From NCBI GenBank assembly GCA_024401435.1, contig JAKSLB010000013.1, positions 1 to 64,000 of the forward strand: a stretch of DNA of 64,000 nt, read 5' to 3'. Made by a program: the position numbers and the translations under genes. Positions 8,330 to 15,782 of the stretch are shown piece after piece. The stretch's first letter is position 1, and the number at the start of each line of letters is the position of its first letter. This DNA comes from Paludibacteraceae bacterium. GTDB lineage: Bacteria; Bacteroidota; Bacteroidia; Bacteroidales; Paludibacteraceae. The notes under the pieces were generated by a model. The model was given only the letters and a program-made list of their open reading frames with translations. It was not told the DNA's origin and did not search any database.

Positions 8330-8650
8330 TTATTCCTTGCTTACATCATTTATGGAAGTTACTTCAGTCTTAATCGTTACACAATGAATCTTACAATCAA
8401 AGTTAGGTAAGCATCTTCCAAATATTCTATCTAATGCCGTTCTAGCATTCTGTTCCGTTTTGTATCTTTGTGCTTCAAATATATCTTGAGTTTCGTTGGT
8501 ATGTTTATACCCATCCAATTTTGTCATATCTCTACGATACACCCTTACATTTTTTAAGATATATTTTTCATCCTTTGTTTTACGATACTCGTCAGTTAAA
8601 AATTCTTTTTCCATCCAAGAAATTACATAAAATGTTTCTTCTTTAGTCAT
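8330..8650 (-). CDS. Hypothetical protein (106 aa)
   Basis: Basic protein with a strand-rich start (TFYVISWM) and three Cys or His residues near the C-terminus. No recognised family. Confidence 0.65.
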   Translation of the reverse strand: MTKEETFYVISWMEKEFLTDEYRKTKDEKYILKNVRVYRRDMTKLDGYKHTNETQDIFEAQRYKTEQNARTALDRIFGRCLPNFDCKIHCVTIKTEVTSINDVSKE

Positions 8651-8662
8651 TTTTGAACCTCT

Positions 8663-8878
8663 TTAGATTTCTATACTAAATCGTTTCTTGAATTCTTTTC
8701 TGTATTTCGCCATATTATCCAATACCAACCTAACATATAGGTCTTCATCTATTGTATTGTCTTTGGAGATGTATTGTTGACCCATCAACTTACAACAATC
8801 ACAATAATGTTCCCCCATTATGCCTATCAAATGACATTGACATCTACATACATTAGACTTGTGTAATTTTATTTTCAT
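8663..8878 (-). CDS. Cys/His-rich small protein, putative zinc binder (71 aa)
   Basis: The N-terminal half contains CRCQCH and HYCDCC, giving enough ligands for one or two zinc ions. The C-terminal half is a basic helix. Function unknown. Confidence 0.65.
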   Translation of the reverse strand: MKIKLHKSNVCRCQCHLIGIMGEHYCDCCKLMGQQYISKDNTIDEDLYVRLVLDNMAKYRKEFKKRFSIEI

Positions 8879-8879
8879 C

Positions 8880-9428
8880 TTACCGAACTACCTTTGCGTG
8901 TTTGAAACCACAATTGATAGCCTTTTCCTTTGTGATTACATCACCATTATGTAATCCATATTCATTGTGTCCATCTTCCATTGTGGAAGGTTTCAACGGT
9001 TCACCTGGGTGGAAGGTGAACATAATTTCACCATATCCGTCATTTCCTAAAATGATATATGTATATCCCATAGGAACAAACCAATTTTCATCTTGTTTGA
9101 CACACAAAGACAACTTTCCAGTTCCCTTAAAGTCATCAAGGAAGAAGTTAACATCGTTGGGAACATTTTCTATATCAACTATACCGATATGACCCTTTAG
9201 GTCATAGCATACGAAACAAGAGCAACCATCATCAACATTGGGGTTTTCAACCATAGTCCAATTTGAACATTCTAGGTATGCTTCCAATGTATTGAAATCT
9301 ACATTGGGGTCATAATAAGAGCCTTCTCCACCATTGAAAAGTCTTTGTCTAATACATTTGGTGTAATATGAAGGGTCTTTTTCCTTCAAAAGCCTAATTG
9401 CGTTCCTAACTCTTTCAGTATCCGTCAT
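8880..9428 (-). CDS. Hypothetical protein (182 aa)
   Basis: First gene of the large minus-strand block. It has a perfect GGAGG site and a TTGAAT-N17-TATATT promoter just upstream. The C-terminal part contains MFTFHPGEPLKPSTM, a compact loop-like motif I cannot tie to a named family. Function unknown. Confidence 0.75.
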   Translation of the reverse strand: MTDTERVRNAIRLLKEKDPSYYTKCIRQRLFNGGEGSYYDPNVDFNTLEAYLECSNWTMVENPNVDDGCSCFVCYDLKGHIGIVDIENVPNDVNFFLDDFKGTGKLSLCVKQDENWFVPMGYTYIILGNDGYGEIMFTFHPGEPLKPSTMEDGHNEYGLHNGDVITKEKAINCGFKHAKVVR

Positions 9429-9447
9429 TTAAATACCTCCATAGTAC

Positions 9448-9476
9448 AATATAGAACATAATTATGAAAAATTCAA
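9448..9476 (-). promoter_or_regulatory. Sigma70-type promoter for the minus-strand block
   Basis: TTGAAT (9476-9471) and TATATT (9453-9448) are separated by 17 bases. GGAGG and the ATG at 9428 follow. It matches the other TTGACA/TATATT promoters in the window. Confidence 0.7.
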
Positions 9477-9485
9477 TAACATATC

Positions 9486-9513
9486 TTGAAAAAATGTAAT
9501 GTTTTTGTATATT
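9486..9513 (+). promoter_or_regulatory. Sigma70-type promoter, divergent
   Basis: TTGAAA (9486-9491), 16-base spacer, TATATT (9508-9513), followed by an AGGAG site and the ATG at 9540. It lies back to back with the promoter at 9448-9476. Confidence 0.65.
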
Positions 9514-9539
9514 ATAGTCAAAAGATAGGAGTTAGCCTT

Positions 9540-9749
9540 ATGGAAAAGAATCAATTTTGGGTCGCTAGGGATAAGAATGGTGCTTTGACTTTGTTTGATG
9601 TCAAGCCGATTTCTAGTGATGGCATTTGGATTGTTGATGATAATGTTAGTTTTAAGCATATGGCATTGAACAAAGAATTGTTTAATGACTTGGATTTTGA
9701 ACATTCTCCAATGAAAGTCGCATTAACCTTACAAAGTATGAGCCGATGA
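9540..9749 (+). CDS. Hypothetical protein (69 aa)
   Basis: The start at 9540 is chosen because AGGAG lies about 8 bases upstream and the promoter at 9486-9513 would not transcribe the upstream in-frame ATG. The product starts MEKNQFWVARDKNGALTLF and looks like a small beta-rich domain. Function unknown. Confidence 0.7.
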   Translation: MEKNQFWVARDKNGALTLFDVKPISSDGIWIVDDNVSFKHMALNKELFNDLDFEHSPMKVALTLQSMSR

Positions 9750-9755
9750 GTTAAT

Positions 9756-10001
9756 ATGGACAAGTACGAAGAATTCTATAACAAATACAAGAATGAAATG
9801 GAATCTAGGACAAAGTGTTTTTGTTCCTATGGTAGAGGTTTCATTATATTCTACAAGGATGAAGGTTGCACTGAAACCATATTGCAATTCAATGTATGTG
9901 CAATTTGCGAAGATGAAACAGCATTGAGCCTATGGTTGGTCAATTTCATCATTGAAATGGTCAATTGGACTAATAAGGGATATATATTTAAGACAGTATG
10001 A
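9756..10001 (+). CDS. Hypothetical protein (81 aa)
   Basis: Four Cys residues (CFC at 22-24 and CAIC at 48-51) could bind metal. Its stop overlaps the next start (ATGA). Confidence 0.65.
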   Translation: MDKYEEFYNKYKNEMESRTKCFCSYGRGFIIFYKDEGCTETILQFNVCAICEDETALSLWLVNFIIEMVNWTNKGYIFKTV

Positions 10002-10390
10002 TTGAATTGAAAGAAGAATTCTATTCCAAATATGTTGAAAAGTTGCTAGGGAATTTCCATAGCAATGACATCAAGGAAATTATCAAAGAGATATATGAAA
10101 CCGCTTTCAAAGACGGAGAAAAGTTCGTATATCAAATGCGATATGGTAACGCCAACACAAATGAAAGCAACGGCACTATAACATATGTCAAATGTCCTAA
10201 ATCCAATGAATTGGAATACGGAAAAAAGTACAAATGTTATAGGAAGAATGGCGGTTATTTGGAATTGTATTACCACGGCATTCCACCTGGAGAGGTAAAG
10301 GGAGTTCTTACGGAACATTCATATCTTTCCAATAGTGATTGGTGGCAAACACCTAGTGAATTTGAATGGTTTGAAGAAATAATGGAGTGA
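9998..10390 (+). CDS. Hypothetical protein (130 aa)
   Basis: Helical N-terminal half. The C-terminal half has KCPKSNELEYGKKYKCYRKN and an SH3-like strand pattern. Coupled to the upstream gene by ATGA. Function unknown. Confidence 0.65.
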   Translation: MIELKEEFYSKYVEKLLGNFHSNDIKEIIKEIYETAFKDGEKFVYQMRYGNANTNESNGTITYVKCPKSNELEYGKKYKCYRKNGGYLELYYHGIPPGEVKGVLTEHSYLSNSDWWQTPSEFEWFEEIME

Positions 10391-10393
10391 AAT

Positions 10394-10552
10394 GTGAAAG
10401 AAAAGAAAGACTATATCCAGCCAAATATGGAAGTCATTGAGATGTCCTATGACACACAACTATTAGCTAGTTCAGATGGTGGTTCTTGGTTTGATGGCAA
10501 GCCAGATTCTGTATGTGGACATGGGCATAATCCCCATTGTATTGACGACTAA
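10394..10552 (+). CDS. Small peptide resembling gut-bacterial leader-type peptides (52 aa, GTG start)
   Basis: The GTG at 10394 lies three bases after the previous stop, downstream of a GGAG. The product reads VKEKKDYIQPNMEVIEM, then DTQLLASSDGG and a Cys/His/Gly-rich tail (CGHGHNPHC). The pattern K-x-Y-x-x-P-x-x-E-V-x-E followed by LLASS and a Gly-rich tail is common in short secreted or modified peptides of gut Bacteroidetes and Clostridia. I infer a RiPP-like or signal peptide. No modification enzyme is adjacent. Confidence 0.55.
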   Translation: MKEKKDYIQPNMEVIEMSYDTQLLASSDGGSWFDGKPDSVCGHGHNPHCIDD

Positions 10553-10559
10553 AAAATAC

Positions 10560-10583
10560 AAGACATATAATATTGTAGGTCTT
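10560..10583 (+). terminator. Weak terminator-like hairpin
   Basis: AAGAC and GTCTT can pair across an AT-rich loop and are followed by TTTTTT. The stem is short, so this is a tentative call. Confidence 0.35.
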
Positions 10584-10594
10584 TTTTCATTTTT

Positions 10595-10609
10595 CATATA
10601 TTTAGCTAT
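10595..10609 (+). promoter_or_regulatory. Late-type TATA box abutting the start codon
   Basis: CATATATTTAGCTAT ends directly at the ATG at 10610. No Shine-Dalgarno site is visible between box and ATG. Confidence 0.4.
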
Positions 10610-10954
10610 ATGATTGATATGAATATTTTTAGCAATGTCATTGAGGAAGACCTTGATGCCTTTGATGTAGAAAAGTCTGTAGAGATTATGTTGAAGTTGA
10701 ACCATAAGTGGTATGTAGGCAACACTATGGAAGAAATTGACCTTGACAATCCAGAAAATTACGAAACTCCTACACCAACGGATGTATACAAATATTTACG
10801 GAAAAGGTTGATAGAGAATTATGAACGGATGGTAAATGAAGGCATTGACTATACTTATACATCAAGTGGTGGATTTAGGCTAGAATCACATCATTCTGAA
10901 GAAGATGGTTATTGGTCGGCAATAATGTATTGTCCAGTTGAATCTATATTGTAG
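10610..10954 (+). CDS. Hypothetical protein (114 aa)
   Basis: Acidic, helix-rich protein. The start abuts a TATA-type box with no ribosome site. An internal ATG three codons on is an alternative. Function unknown. Confidence 0.65.
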   Translation: MIDMNIFSNVIEEDLDAFDVEKSVEIMLKLNHKWYVGNTMEEIDLDNPENYETPTPTDVYKYLRKRLIENYERMVNEGIDYTYTSSGGFRLESHHSEEDGYWSAIMYCPVESIL

Positions 10955-10963
10955 AGGATTATT

Positions 10964-11542
10964 ATGACACTTAAAGTTAAGAATGGCGTATTGACGCTAT
11001 CTAAAGAAGAAGTTGCTACCATTGTAAGGGAAGCAGCTAATTATCTTATTGATGTGGATGAGGATGAACCAAGAGATGTATTGTCATACCCAGTTGAGGT
11101 TGAAAATGACGGAATTGATGTGCTTGGTAGAAAGAATGTAAACTTTAGTCTTGATTGTTGTGCGAATGTTGAAGATGACCGCTTTGATGTTTGGAAGAAG
11201 CAACGCATTGAAAGGGGGTTTGATGATACGGAACTTTGGAATCTCTATGCTACAATTATGCAATTCACCATTCCAAGATTGAAGGCTTTTAGGGATGAAG
11301 TACACGGATTTCCTTGTTCATTTGAAACCATTGAAGAATGGAAGAATACCATTGATGAAATGATTTGGTCAATGGAATGGTATATGGAAAAAGACAACTT
11401 TGACTGTGAATATGTAAAGGATGAAAAAGGAAATATAATGGTAGACAATTTAACTGGTGAAATGATTCCAACCGAAGACCACAAAAGGGCAAAGAATGGC
11501 TGGAAGTTGTTTACCGAATATTTTCTTGGACTTTGGGATTAA
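10964..11542 (+). CDS. Conserved phage protein of unknown function (192 aa)
   Basis: The middle and C-terminus show a pattern I associate with a widespread phage protein family: an N-L-Y-A-T-I start, then IPRLKAFRDEVHGFP, then EEWKNTIDEMIWSMEW, ending in GWKLFTEYFLGLWD. The family has no assigned function that I know of. GAGGA lies upstream of the ATG. It is followed at 18 bases by another conserved phage gene, suggesting a small operon. Confidence 0.7.
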   Translation: MTLKVKNGVLTLSKEEVATIVREAANYLIDVDEDEPRDVLSYPVEVENDGIDVLGRKNVNFSLDCCANVEDDRFDVWKKQRIERGFDDTELWNLYATIMQFTIPRLKAFRDEVHGFPCSFETIEEWKNTIDEMIWSMEWYMEKDNFDCEYVKDEKGNIMVDNLTGEMIPTEDHKRAKNGWKLFTEYFLGLWD

Positions 11543-11559
11543 CAATAGAGGAATGAAAT

Positions 11560-12396
11560 ATGAGTCATTTTTGTGTATTTGCTATAACCGAAACCGATAG
11601 CGAAGAAGAACTACAAGATATATTGCAGCCATATCATGAATATGAATGCGATGGTGTCAATGATGAATATGTAAAACACATTGATGAAACCAAAGATGCA
11701 AAGGAAACTTGGAATGAAAGGCGAAATGATTATAGAGACATCTATGAGTTCTTTAGTCAAGAATATTGTTGCGACCAAGTATTTGTAGATGTGGATAGAA
11801 CCATCAACTATGAAGATGTTAGAGAGAGATATGCGATAGTATCTGAAGATGGTAATGAAGTAATCAAGTATTGTAATTTTACAAACCCCAATTCTAAATG
11901 GGATTATTGGTCAATCGGTGGTCGTTGGTCAACATCCAAGGATATGATGAAGAAGGGTGAATATGATTACAATGGATGGTATGAAAAAGAAATAAAGAGG
12001 CTAACAAATGATTGGAATACTTACCACCCATTGTTTGAAAAGTACAAGTTCACATTGGTTGAATGGAATCCAGATGCCGAGAACCTTGATGAAATGCGTA
12101 AGGCGTACCACAATCAACCATTGATGTTGGAAATTAAGGGCAATGATAAGAAGTATAGTATATGGAATTTTAATTGGGATATGATTAAGCCACTTGAAGA
12201 ATGGCTTGACATCAAAAAGAAAGCCATAGCCCCTTGCTTTGCCGTTGTCAATAAGGACGGATGGTTTGAAAGAGGTCAAATGGGTTGGTGGGCTTGTGTA
12301 TCCAATGAAAACGAAAATTGGAATCTTGATTTCAAGAAAATCATAGATTCAACACCAGATGACCACTATATTTGGATTGTGGACTGCCATATCTAG
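11560..12396 (+). CDS. Conserved phage protein of unknown function (278 aa)
   Basis: The opening MSHFCVFAI, the HEYECDGVNDEYV stretch (about residues 26-38), WDYWSIGGRW near the middle and the ending VDCHI are hallmarks of a protein family found in many actinophages and other phages (opening usually MSHFTVLV). Function is not established. GAGGA lies upstream. Its frame ends 18 bases before the next ATG. Confidence 0.75.
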   Translation: MSHFCVFAITETDSEEELQDILQPYHEYECDGVNDEYVKHIDETKDAKETWNERRNDYRDIYEFFSQEYCCDQVFVDVDRTINYEDVRERYAIVSEDGNEVIKYCNFTNPNSKWDYWSIGGRWSTSKDMMKKGEYDYNGWYEKEIKRLTNDWNTYHPLFEKYKFTLVEWNPDAENLDEMRKAYHNQPLMLEIKGNDKKYSIWNFNWDMIKPLEEWLDIKKKAIAPCFAVVNKDGWFERGQMGWWACVSNENENWNLDFKKIIDSTPDDHYIWIVDCHI

Positions 12397-12413
12397 TCCT
12401 AGGTAGATGTCAT

Positions 12414-12872
12414 ATGACAAGAGAAGAATATGAAAAGCAAAAGGCTGAAATACTAGCCGAGAAAAACCACCTTAATGAAGTCCTAGATAGGCTATGCCAA
12501 GAGTATCATGAAAATGAGCTAAAGGACAATCAAGAGATGTACAACGGCAAGTATTTCCTTGTATATGATAGAGTTCCTATGAAAAGTGGAAAGGGGCCGA
12601 TAATAGCCACAAAATATACAATCTACAAGATTAACAATGTCAATTTTGTAGGAAACGGATTCATCCGTTTTGACGGAATGAAATATGACATAGTTAATGA
12701 CAATACCAAAATGTCAATATCTTGCGTTACACATAGGGAATTTGCCAATTACTTGCAAATGACAACTTGGACAAAACCAGACAAGGAATTGACAAAGGAA
12801 GAGTTTGTGGAGCATATTTCCAAATTCAAGGACATTATTCAAACATATTGCACGGAAATAATGGAGAATTAA
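12414..12872 (+). CDS. Hypothetical protein (152 aa)
   Basis: The start is placed at the ATG at 12414, beyond the upstream stop and after an AGGT. A longer frame beginning at 12372 would overlap the upstream gene by 25 bp. Residues 1-35 look like a coiled coil (TREEYEKQKAEILAEKNHL), followed by a beta-rich domain. Function unknown. Confidence 0.65.
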   Translation: MTREEYEKQKAEILAEKNHLNEVLDRLCQEYHENELKDNQEMYNGKYFLVYDRVPMKSGKGPIIATKYTIYKINNVNFVGNGFIRFDGMKYDIVNDNTKMSISCVTHREFANYLQMTTWTKPDKELTKEEFVEHISKFKDIIQTYCTEIMEN

Positions 12873-12875
12873 AAA

Positions 12876-13154
12876 ATGAGTATAGTTGTATTTCAAGTTA
12901 TTGCGTTCATTGTTGTTTGCGGTCTTTGTGTATTGATAGGATATATGCAAAGAAAAGGATTGTGGCTTCTTCTGCCTATAATATTTATTTCCCTATTTAT
13001 AATATTGCTAATGTACAACAACAATGTCCTTTTCTACGATGAAATCATAGAATGCATTGAAAATGGTGGAAATATCAATTGGTGTGTTGACAAGCACTAT
13101 GCGGTTACAAGGACGGAAAATACTCCGTTCTTGAAGTATATCGGCTACAAGTAA
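12876..13154 (+). CDS. Small membrane protein (92 aa)
   Basis: Two strong hydrophobic helices (residues 2-22 and 28-46) joined by a basic turn (MQRKG), then a soluble C-terminal tail with two Cys. The topology would fit a holin-like or other small membrane protein, but nothing beyond topology supports that. Confidence 0.6.
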   Translation: MSIVVFQVIAFIVVCGLCVLIGYMQRKGLWLLLPIIFISLFIILLMYNNNVLFYDEIIECIENGGNINWCVDKHYAVTRTENTPFLKYIGYK

Positions 13155-13526
13155 TTATATAGAACCTTTAGAAAGTTTCTTTAGGTTTTCCATCATTATT
13201 TCTTTCTTGGTGTTTCTATTCATTTCAACCAAGCCTTTGGGGGTAAGTTCCTTACCCCTTTTTATTATTTCCTTGATTTCGTTCTTTCTATAATAGAACC
13301 TATATTTTAATTGGTAAAGAAATGGTTCTAGCAACAAGTCCATAGTCTTGTTCAAATCTTCTTCAATGTTCTCATAGCAATACATCACTACGGCTATGGT
13401 TAAATGCAGTACCTTAATTCTATCATATCCGTTCAATTTCTTTGTGATTTCATCCTTGGACTTTCCTATGTTCTCCAAGACCCAATCCTTATATTCCTTA
13501 TGTGGTGTAATAAAACCAAAGTGCAT
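13155..13526 (-). CDS. Paralogue of the 13685 protein (123 aa)
   Basis: The start is taken at 13526, which directly abuts a TATA-type box (TATATATTTATCTT). A start at 13577 would lie upstream of the box. Its middle and C-terminus align with the plus-strand 13685 product: conserved positions include K-[IV]-L, T-[IV]-A-x-V-x-[FY]-CY, LK-x-x-F, the EI dipeptide, G-x-x-L and a terminal RN-x-K-x-EI. Function unknown. It converges on the membrane gene at 13154. Confidence 0.65.
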   Translation of the reverse strand: MHFGFITPHKEYKDWVLENIGKSKDEITKKLNGYDRIKVLHLTIAVVMYCYENIEEDLNKTMDLLLEPFLYQLKYRFYYRKNEIKEIIKRGKELTPKGLVEMNRNTKKEIMMENLKKLSKGSI

Positions 13527-13543
13527 AAGATAAATATATATGA
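13527..13543 (-). promoter_or_regulatory. Late-type TATA box abutting the start codon (minus strand)
   Basis: TCATATATATTTATCTT runs directly into the ATG at 13526, like the plus-strand late boxes. Confidence 0.4.
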
Positions 13544-13616
13544 ACTTGAAAAATGACACAAAATGACACTTTTCCATACATAGATAATTTAAGGCAAAGA
13601 TTTTTTAAAAAAAGAC

Positions 13617-13645
13617 TTGCCATTCTTACATAATTTTAGTATATT
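13617..13645 (+). promoter_or_regulatory. Sigma70-type promoter
   Basis: TTGCCA (13617-13622), 17-base spacer, TATATT (13640-13645), about 40 bases ahead of the 13685 gene. Confidence 0.6.
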
Positions 13646-13684
13646 TGGATATAGAAACAACAAACCAAAAAGGATGGTAAAAAT

Positions 13685-14098
13685 ATGCGTGATTTTAGCA
13701 ATGTTATTCCTGATGCAAAGGACAAGGTCCGAGCTGAATCTATGGTAAAGAAGATGTCTGGCGGTGCTTATGCGGTTGAGCAGTACACCCGCCTTATGGC
13801 AAACAAGATTACGGATTCCAATAAAATTCTCCGCAGAACCGTAGCTATGGTGGAGTTTTGCTACACCTATTCTGATGATGCAAAGGTGTCTGTTTTTGTA
13901 GACCGCATTATGAAGTCCTTTGGTGCCCGTTTGAAGGACTATTTCGGTTATAATGATGCCGAAATCGTTGCCATCAAGGAACAAGGAATGGCACTTTCCT
14001 ACAAGGGGAAGGCAGAACTTACCCGTAACAACAAGTTGGAAATTCTTCAGCGAAACTTCGCTCTTATGCAACAGCGACTCGCTGAAATGGATGCTTAA
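13685..14098 (+). CDS. Small helical protein with its own promoter and terminator (137 aa)
   Basis: Helical, charged protein with an AAGGATGG ribosome site, a TTGCCA/TATATT promoter and a strong terminator, so it is a monocistronic unit. Codon choice (GCC, CGC, CTC, AAG) is richer in G and C than in its neighbours, which would fit high expression or a different origin. It is paralogous to the divergent gene at 13155-13526. No family assigned. Confidence 0.7.
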   Translation: MRDFSNVIPDAKDKVRAESMVKKMSGGAYAVEQYTRLMANKITDSNKILRRTVAMVEFCYTYSDDAKVSVFVDRIMKSFGARLKDYFGYNDAEIVAIKEQGMALSYKGKAELTRNNKLEILQRNFALMQQRLAEMDA

Positions 14099-14119
14099 AA
14101 AGTAATCATCGGTACAATT

Positions 14120-14150
14120 CTCCAACTTTTTTAAAAAAGTTGGAGTTTTT
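14120..14150 (+). terminator. Rho-independent terminator
   Basis: A perfect 26-base palindrome (CTCCAACTTTTTT and its complement) is followed by TTTTT. Confidence 0.8.
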
Positions 14151-14152
14151 AC

Positions 14153-14181
14153 TTGACAATTTCAAATCTAAAGGCGATAAA
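14153..14181 (+). promoter_or_regulatory. Possible promoter
   Basis: TTGACA (14153-14158), 17-base spacer, GATAAA (14176-14181), just after the terminator. The -10 element departs from the TATATT seen elsewhere. Confidence 0.35.
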
Positions 14182-14187
14182 AGAAGT

Positions 14188-14772
14188 ATGAGAAACTACG
14201 AAGAAACAAAATACATCCGTGACATTGAACCTTTAGATGTCAAGAAATACCTCAATGGTACTTGTACTGGTGAATATCTTGAAAACCCCAAAGACCATTT
14301 AGAGTTCACCTACGCAACCGATAGCAACAACAAGTATCGTTTCCATATTGACCTTTATTCCCCTATGATTGGTTTATTTGACATCAAAGAGAACAAATAC
14401 TTGAAAAGGTATTATATGGAGCAAAATGATACCGAGAAGTTCTTCTACAAGAAGCTGAATGTTCTTGTGTCTATGATTGGAAGAATCAACAAGAAGAATG
14501 TTGAAAACGCATTGAAGGAACAAAGGGTTAAGATGGAAAATAACCTAAAGAAGTTCAATGTATTCAACAAGGTGATTGCAAAGTACAATCCTAGCAAATA
14601 TACGAAAACTTCATCTTGGTGTGACTTTGTAGAAAATGTCACCAATAAAGGTGATGTAATCTTTACGAAAGAAAACCACAATGAATTCCTATTGACATTT
14701 CCAACAAAAGTTGTTACATTGGACATTATACTAAATAACAACAACAAATTGTTGCGTGTAAAGGAATTATGA
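14188..14772 (+). CDS. Hypothetical protein (194 aa)
   Basis: The ATG at 14188 is preferred to a TTG at 14140 that lies within the terminator. The protein is basic, with a long charged helix around residues 105-135 (RINKKNVENALKEQR). Coupled by ATGA to the next gene. Function unknown. Confidence 0.65.
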   Translation: MRNYEETKYIRDIEPLDVKKYLNGTCTGEYLENPKDHLEFTYATDSNNKYRFHIDLYSPMIGLFDIKENKYLKRYYMEQNDTEKFFYKKLNVLVSMIGRINKKNVENALKEQRVKMENNLKKFNVFNKVIAKYNPSKYTKTSSWCDFVENVTNKGDVIFTKENHNEFLLTFPTKVVTLDIILNNNNKLLRVKEL

Positions 14773-15329
14773 ACGGAATAGAGCTATATCGGCACATTTT
14801 CTTGATAAACAAGGGTTTAAGGGCTAAATGCTTGGGAGAATTCAATGTCCCAAGTATTTCTTCTATTACATTGAAGGAAGAAAGGATTCTAAAGGATGAA
14901 ATGTCCATAGAGATATGTTCAACCATTGCAACACTACTAAATAACAACCTCATCCATATCTATCAAATTGACCTCTTGCTATACAACTATTGGTTCAAGA
15001 ACAAGAAGGTTTTAAGTGTCATTGACATCCATAACAAGAACTTGAATTCCCTATTGAATGAATACCATTGCACTTGGCAAGATACTATAAACAACAAGAC
15101 ATTGATTGAAGATTATAAACAAGTAAATAGGTTCAAAAAAGTCTATGGTAAGAAGGGAAAGGGTATTGTATGGGAACTTTTCAAGCAAAACCTAATAAAT
15201 CCCCTATATTACATTGATAGAATTGACCAATACGAAGAATTGAAGGAAAACAAGTTCACTTGGGTGTGTAGGCATATCCATACATATATGAACCTTGAAA
15301 ATTTCCTAGAAAATGTCAAAAATATATAA
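14769..15329 (+). CDS. Hypothetical protein (186 aa)
   Basis: Basic, Asn/Leu-rich, helical. ATGA overlap with the gene upstream, so the two are probably cotranscribed. No known family. Confidence 0.65.
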   Translation: MNGIELYRHIFLINKGLRAKCLGEFNVPSISSITLKEERILKDEMSIEICSTIATLLNNNLIHIYQIDLLLYNYWFKNKKVLSVIDIHNKNLNSLLNEYHCTWQDTINNKTLIEDYKQVNRFKKVYGKKGKGIVWELFKQNLINPLYYIDRIDQYEELKENKFTWVCRHIHTYMNLENFLENVKNI

Positions 15330-15341
15330 TATAAGGTAGGT
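15323..15341 (+). promoter_or_regulatory. Late-type TATA box with ribosome site
   Basis: TATATAATATAA (15323-15334) is followed by AGGTAGG and the ATG at 15349. This is the leadered version of the late box. Confidence 0.45.
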
Positions 15342-15348
15342 TTTTACT

Positions 15349-15699
15349 ATGAATCTTGATGAATATGTACATAATGAAAAGGAAAAGGAAATTCTCTCTG
15401 AAGGTATGGTATATCGTGGTGTAACCACTATGAGCACCAATAACGCAAGAGGAATCATCCCACACCAACATTCCTATGTCATTGATTGCAATGGCTATGG
15501 CATTACTACACAGGATTGCGATTCTAGGGGTCACTGGCATCAAATCAACAACTATAAGATTGTATGTGCCGACCACGAACATGAACTAGAACAACCAACT
15601 TCCTCATCCAATGAGATTGGTGTGGTTGACGCATTGCCACAGTCCGTCAATGTGAATGTTGTGAACCAACCAGTACAAGCGGTTGAAGTAAGCAAGTAA
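15349..15699 (+). CDS. His-rich metal-binding-like protein (116 aa)
   Basis: Residues 38-78 contain HQHSYVID, GYGITT, RGHWHQI and HEHEL. The spacing of H-x-H, GHxHxI and H-x-H motifs resembles YmaF-type proteins and small proteins that sit next to phage tail genes, suggesting metal binding. The C-terminal 40 residues are low complexity (SVNVNVVNQPVQAVEV). It directly precedes the fibre locus, so a virion or fibre accessory role is plausible but inferred. Confidence 0.6.
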   Translation: MNLDEYVHNEKEKEILSEGMVYRGVTTMSTNNARGIIPHQHSYVIDCNGYGITTQDCDSRGHWHQINNYKIVCADHEHELEQPTSSSNEIGVVDALPQSVNVNVVNQPVQAVEVSK

Positions 15700-15720
15700 T
15701 TGTAGGTTTTTCCAATAGAA

Positions 15721-15749
15721 AACCCACCCAAACATTGGGTGGGTTTTTT
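15721..15749 (+). terminator. Rho-independent terminator
   Basis: 11-bp stem (AACCCACCCAA and its complement) with a 3-base loop, then TTTT. Confidence 0.85.
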
Positions 15750-15756
15750 GTTTTGA

Positions 15757-15775
15757 TATACATAAGATATAAGGA
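15757..15775 (+). promoter_or_regulatory. Late-type TATA box with ribosome site
   Basis: TATACATAAGATA (15757-15769) is followed by AAGGA and the ATG at 15783. Confidence 0.45.
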
Positions 15776-15782
15776 TTAAATT

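Noticed and set aside
7825-8650. Recent duplication among genes sharing YVIxWM segments
   Set aside because: Only a few residues match between the 8070 and 8330 products. There is no similarity beyond the segment.
13589-14125. 178-codon minus-strand open frame
   Set aside because: Shadow of the 13685 gene, which has a promoter, ribosome site, terminator and a paralogue.
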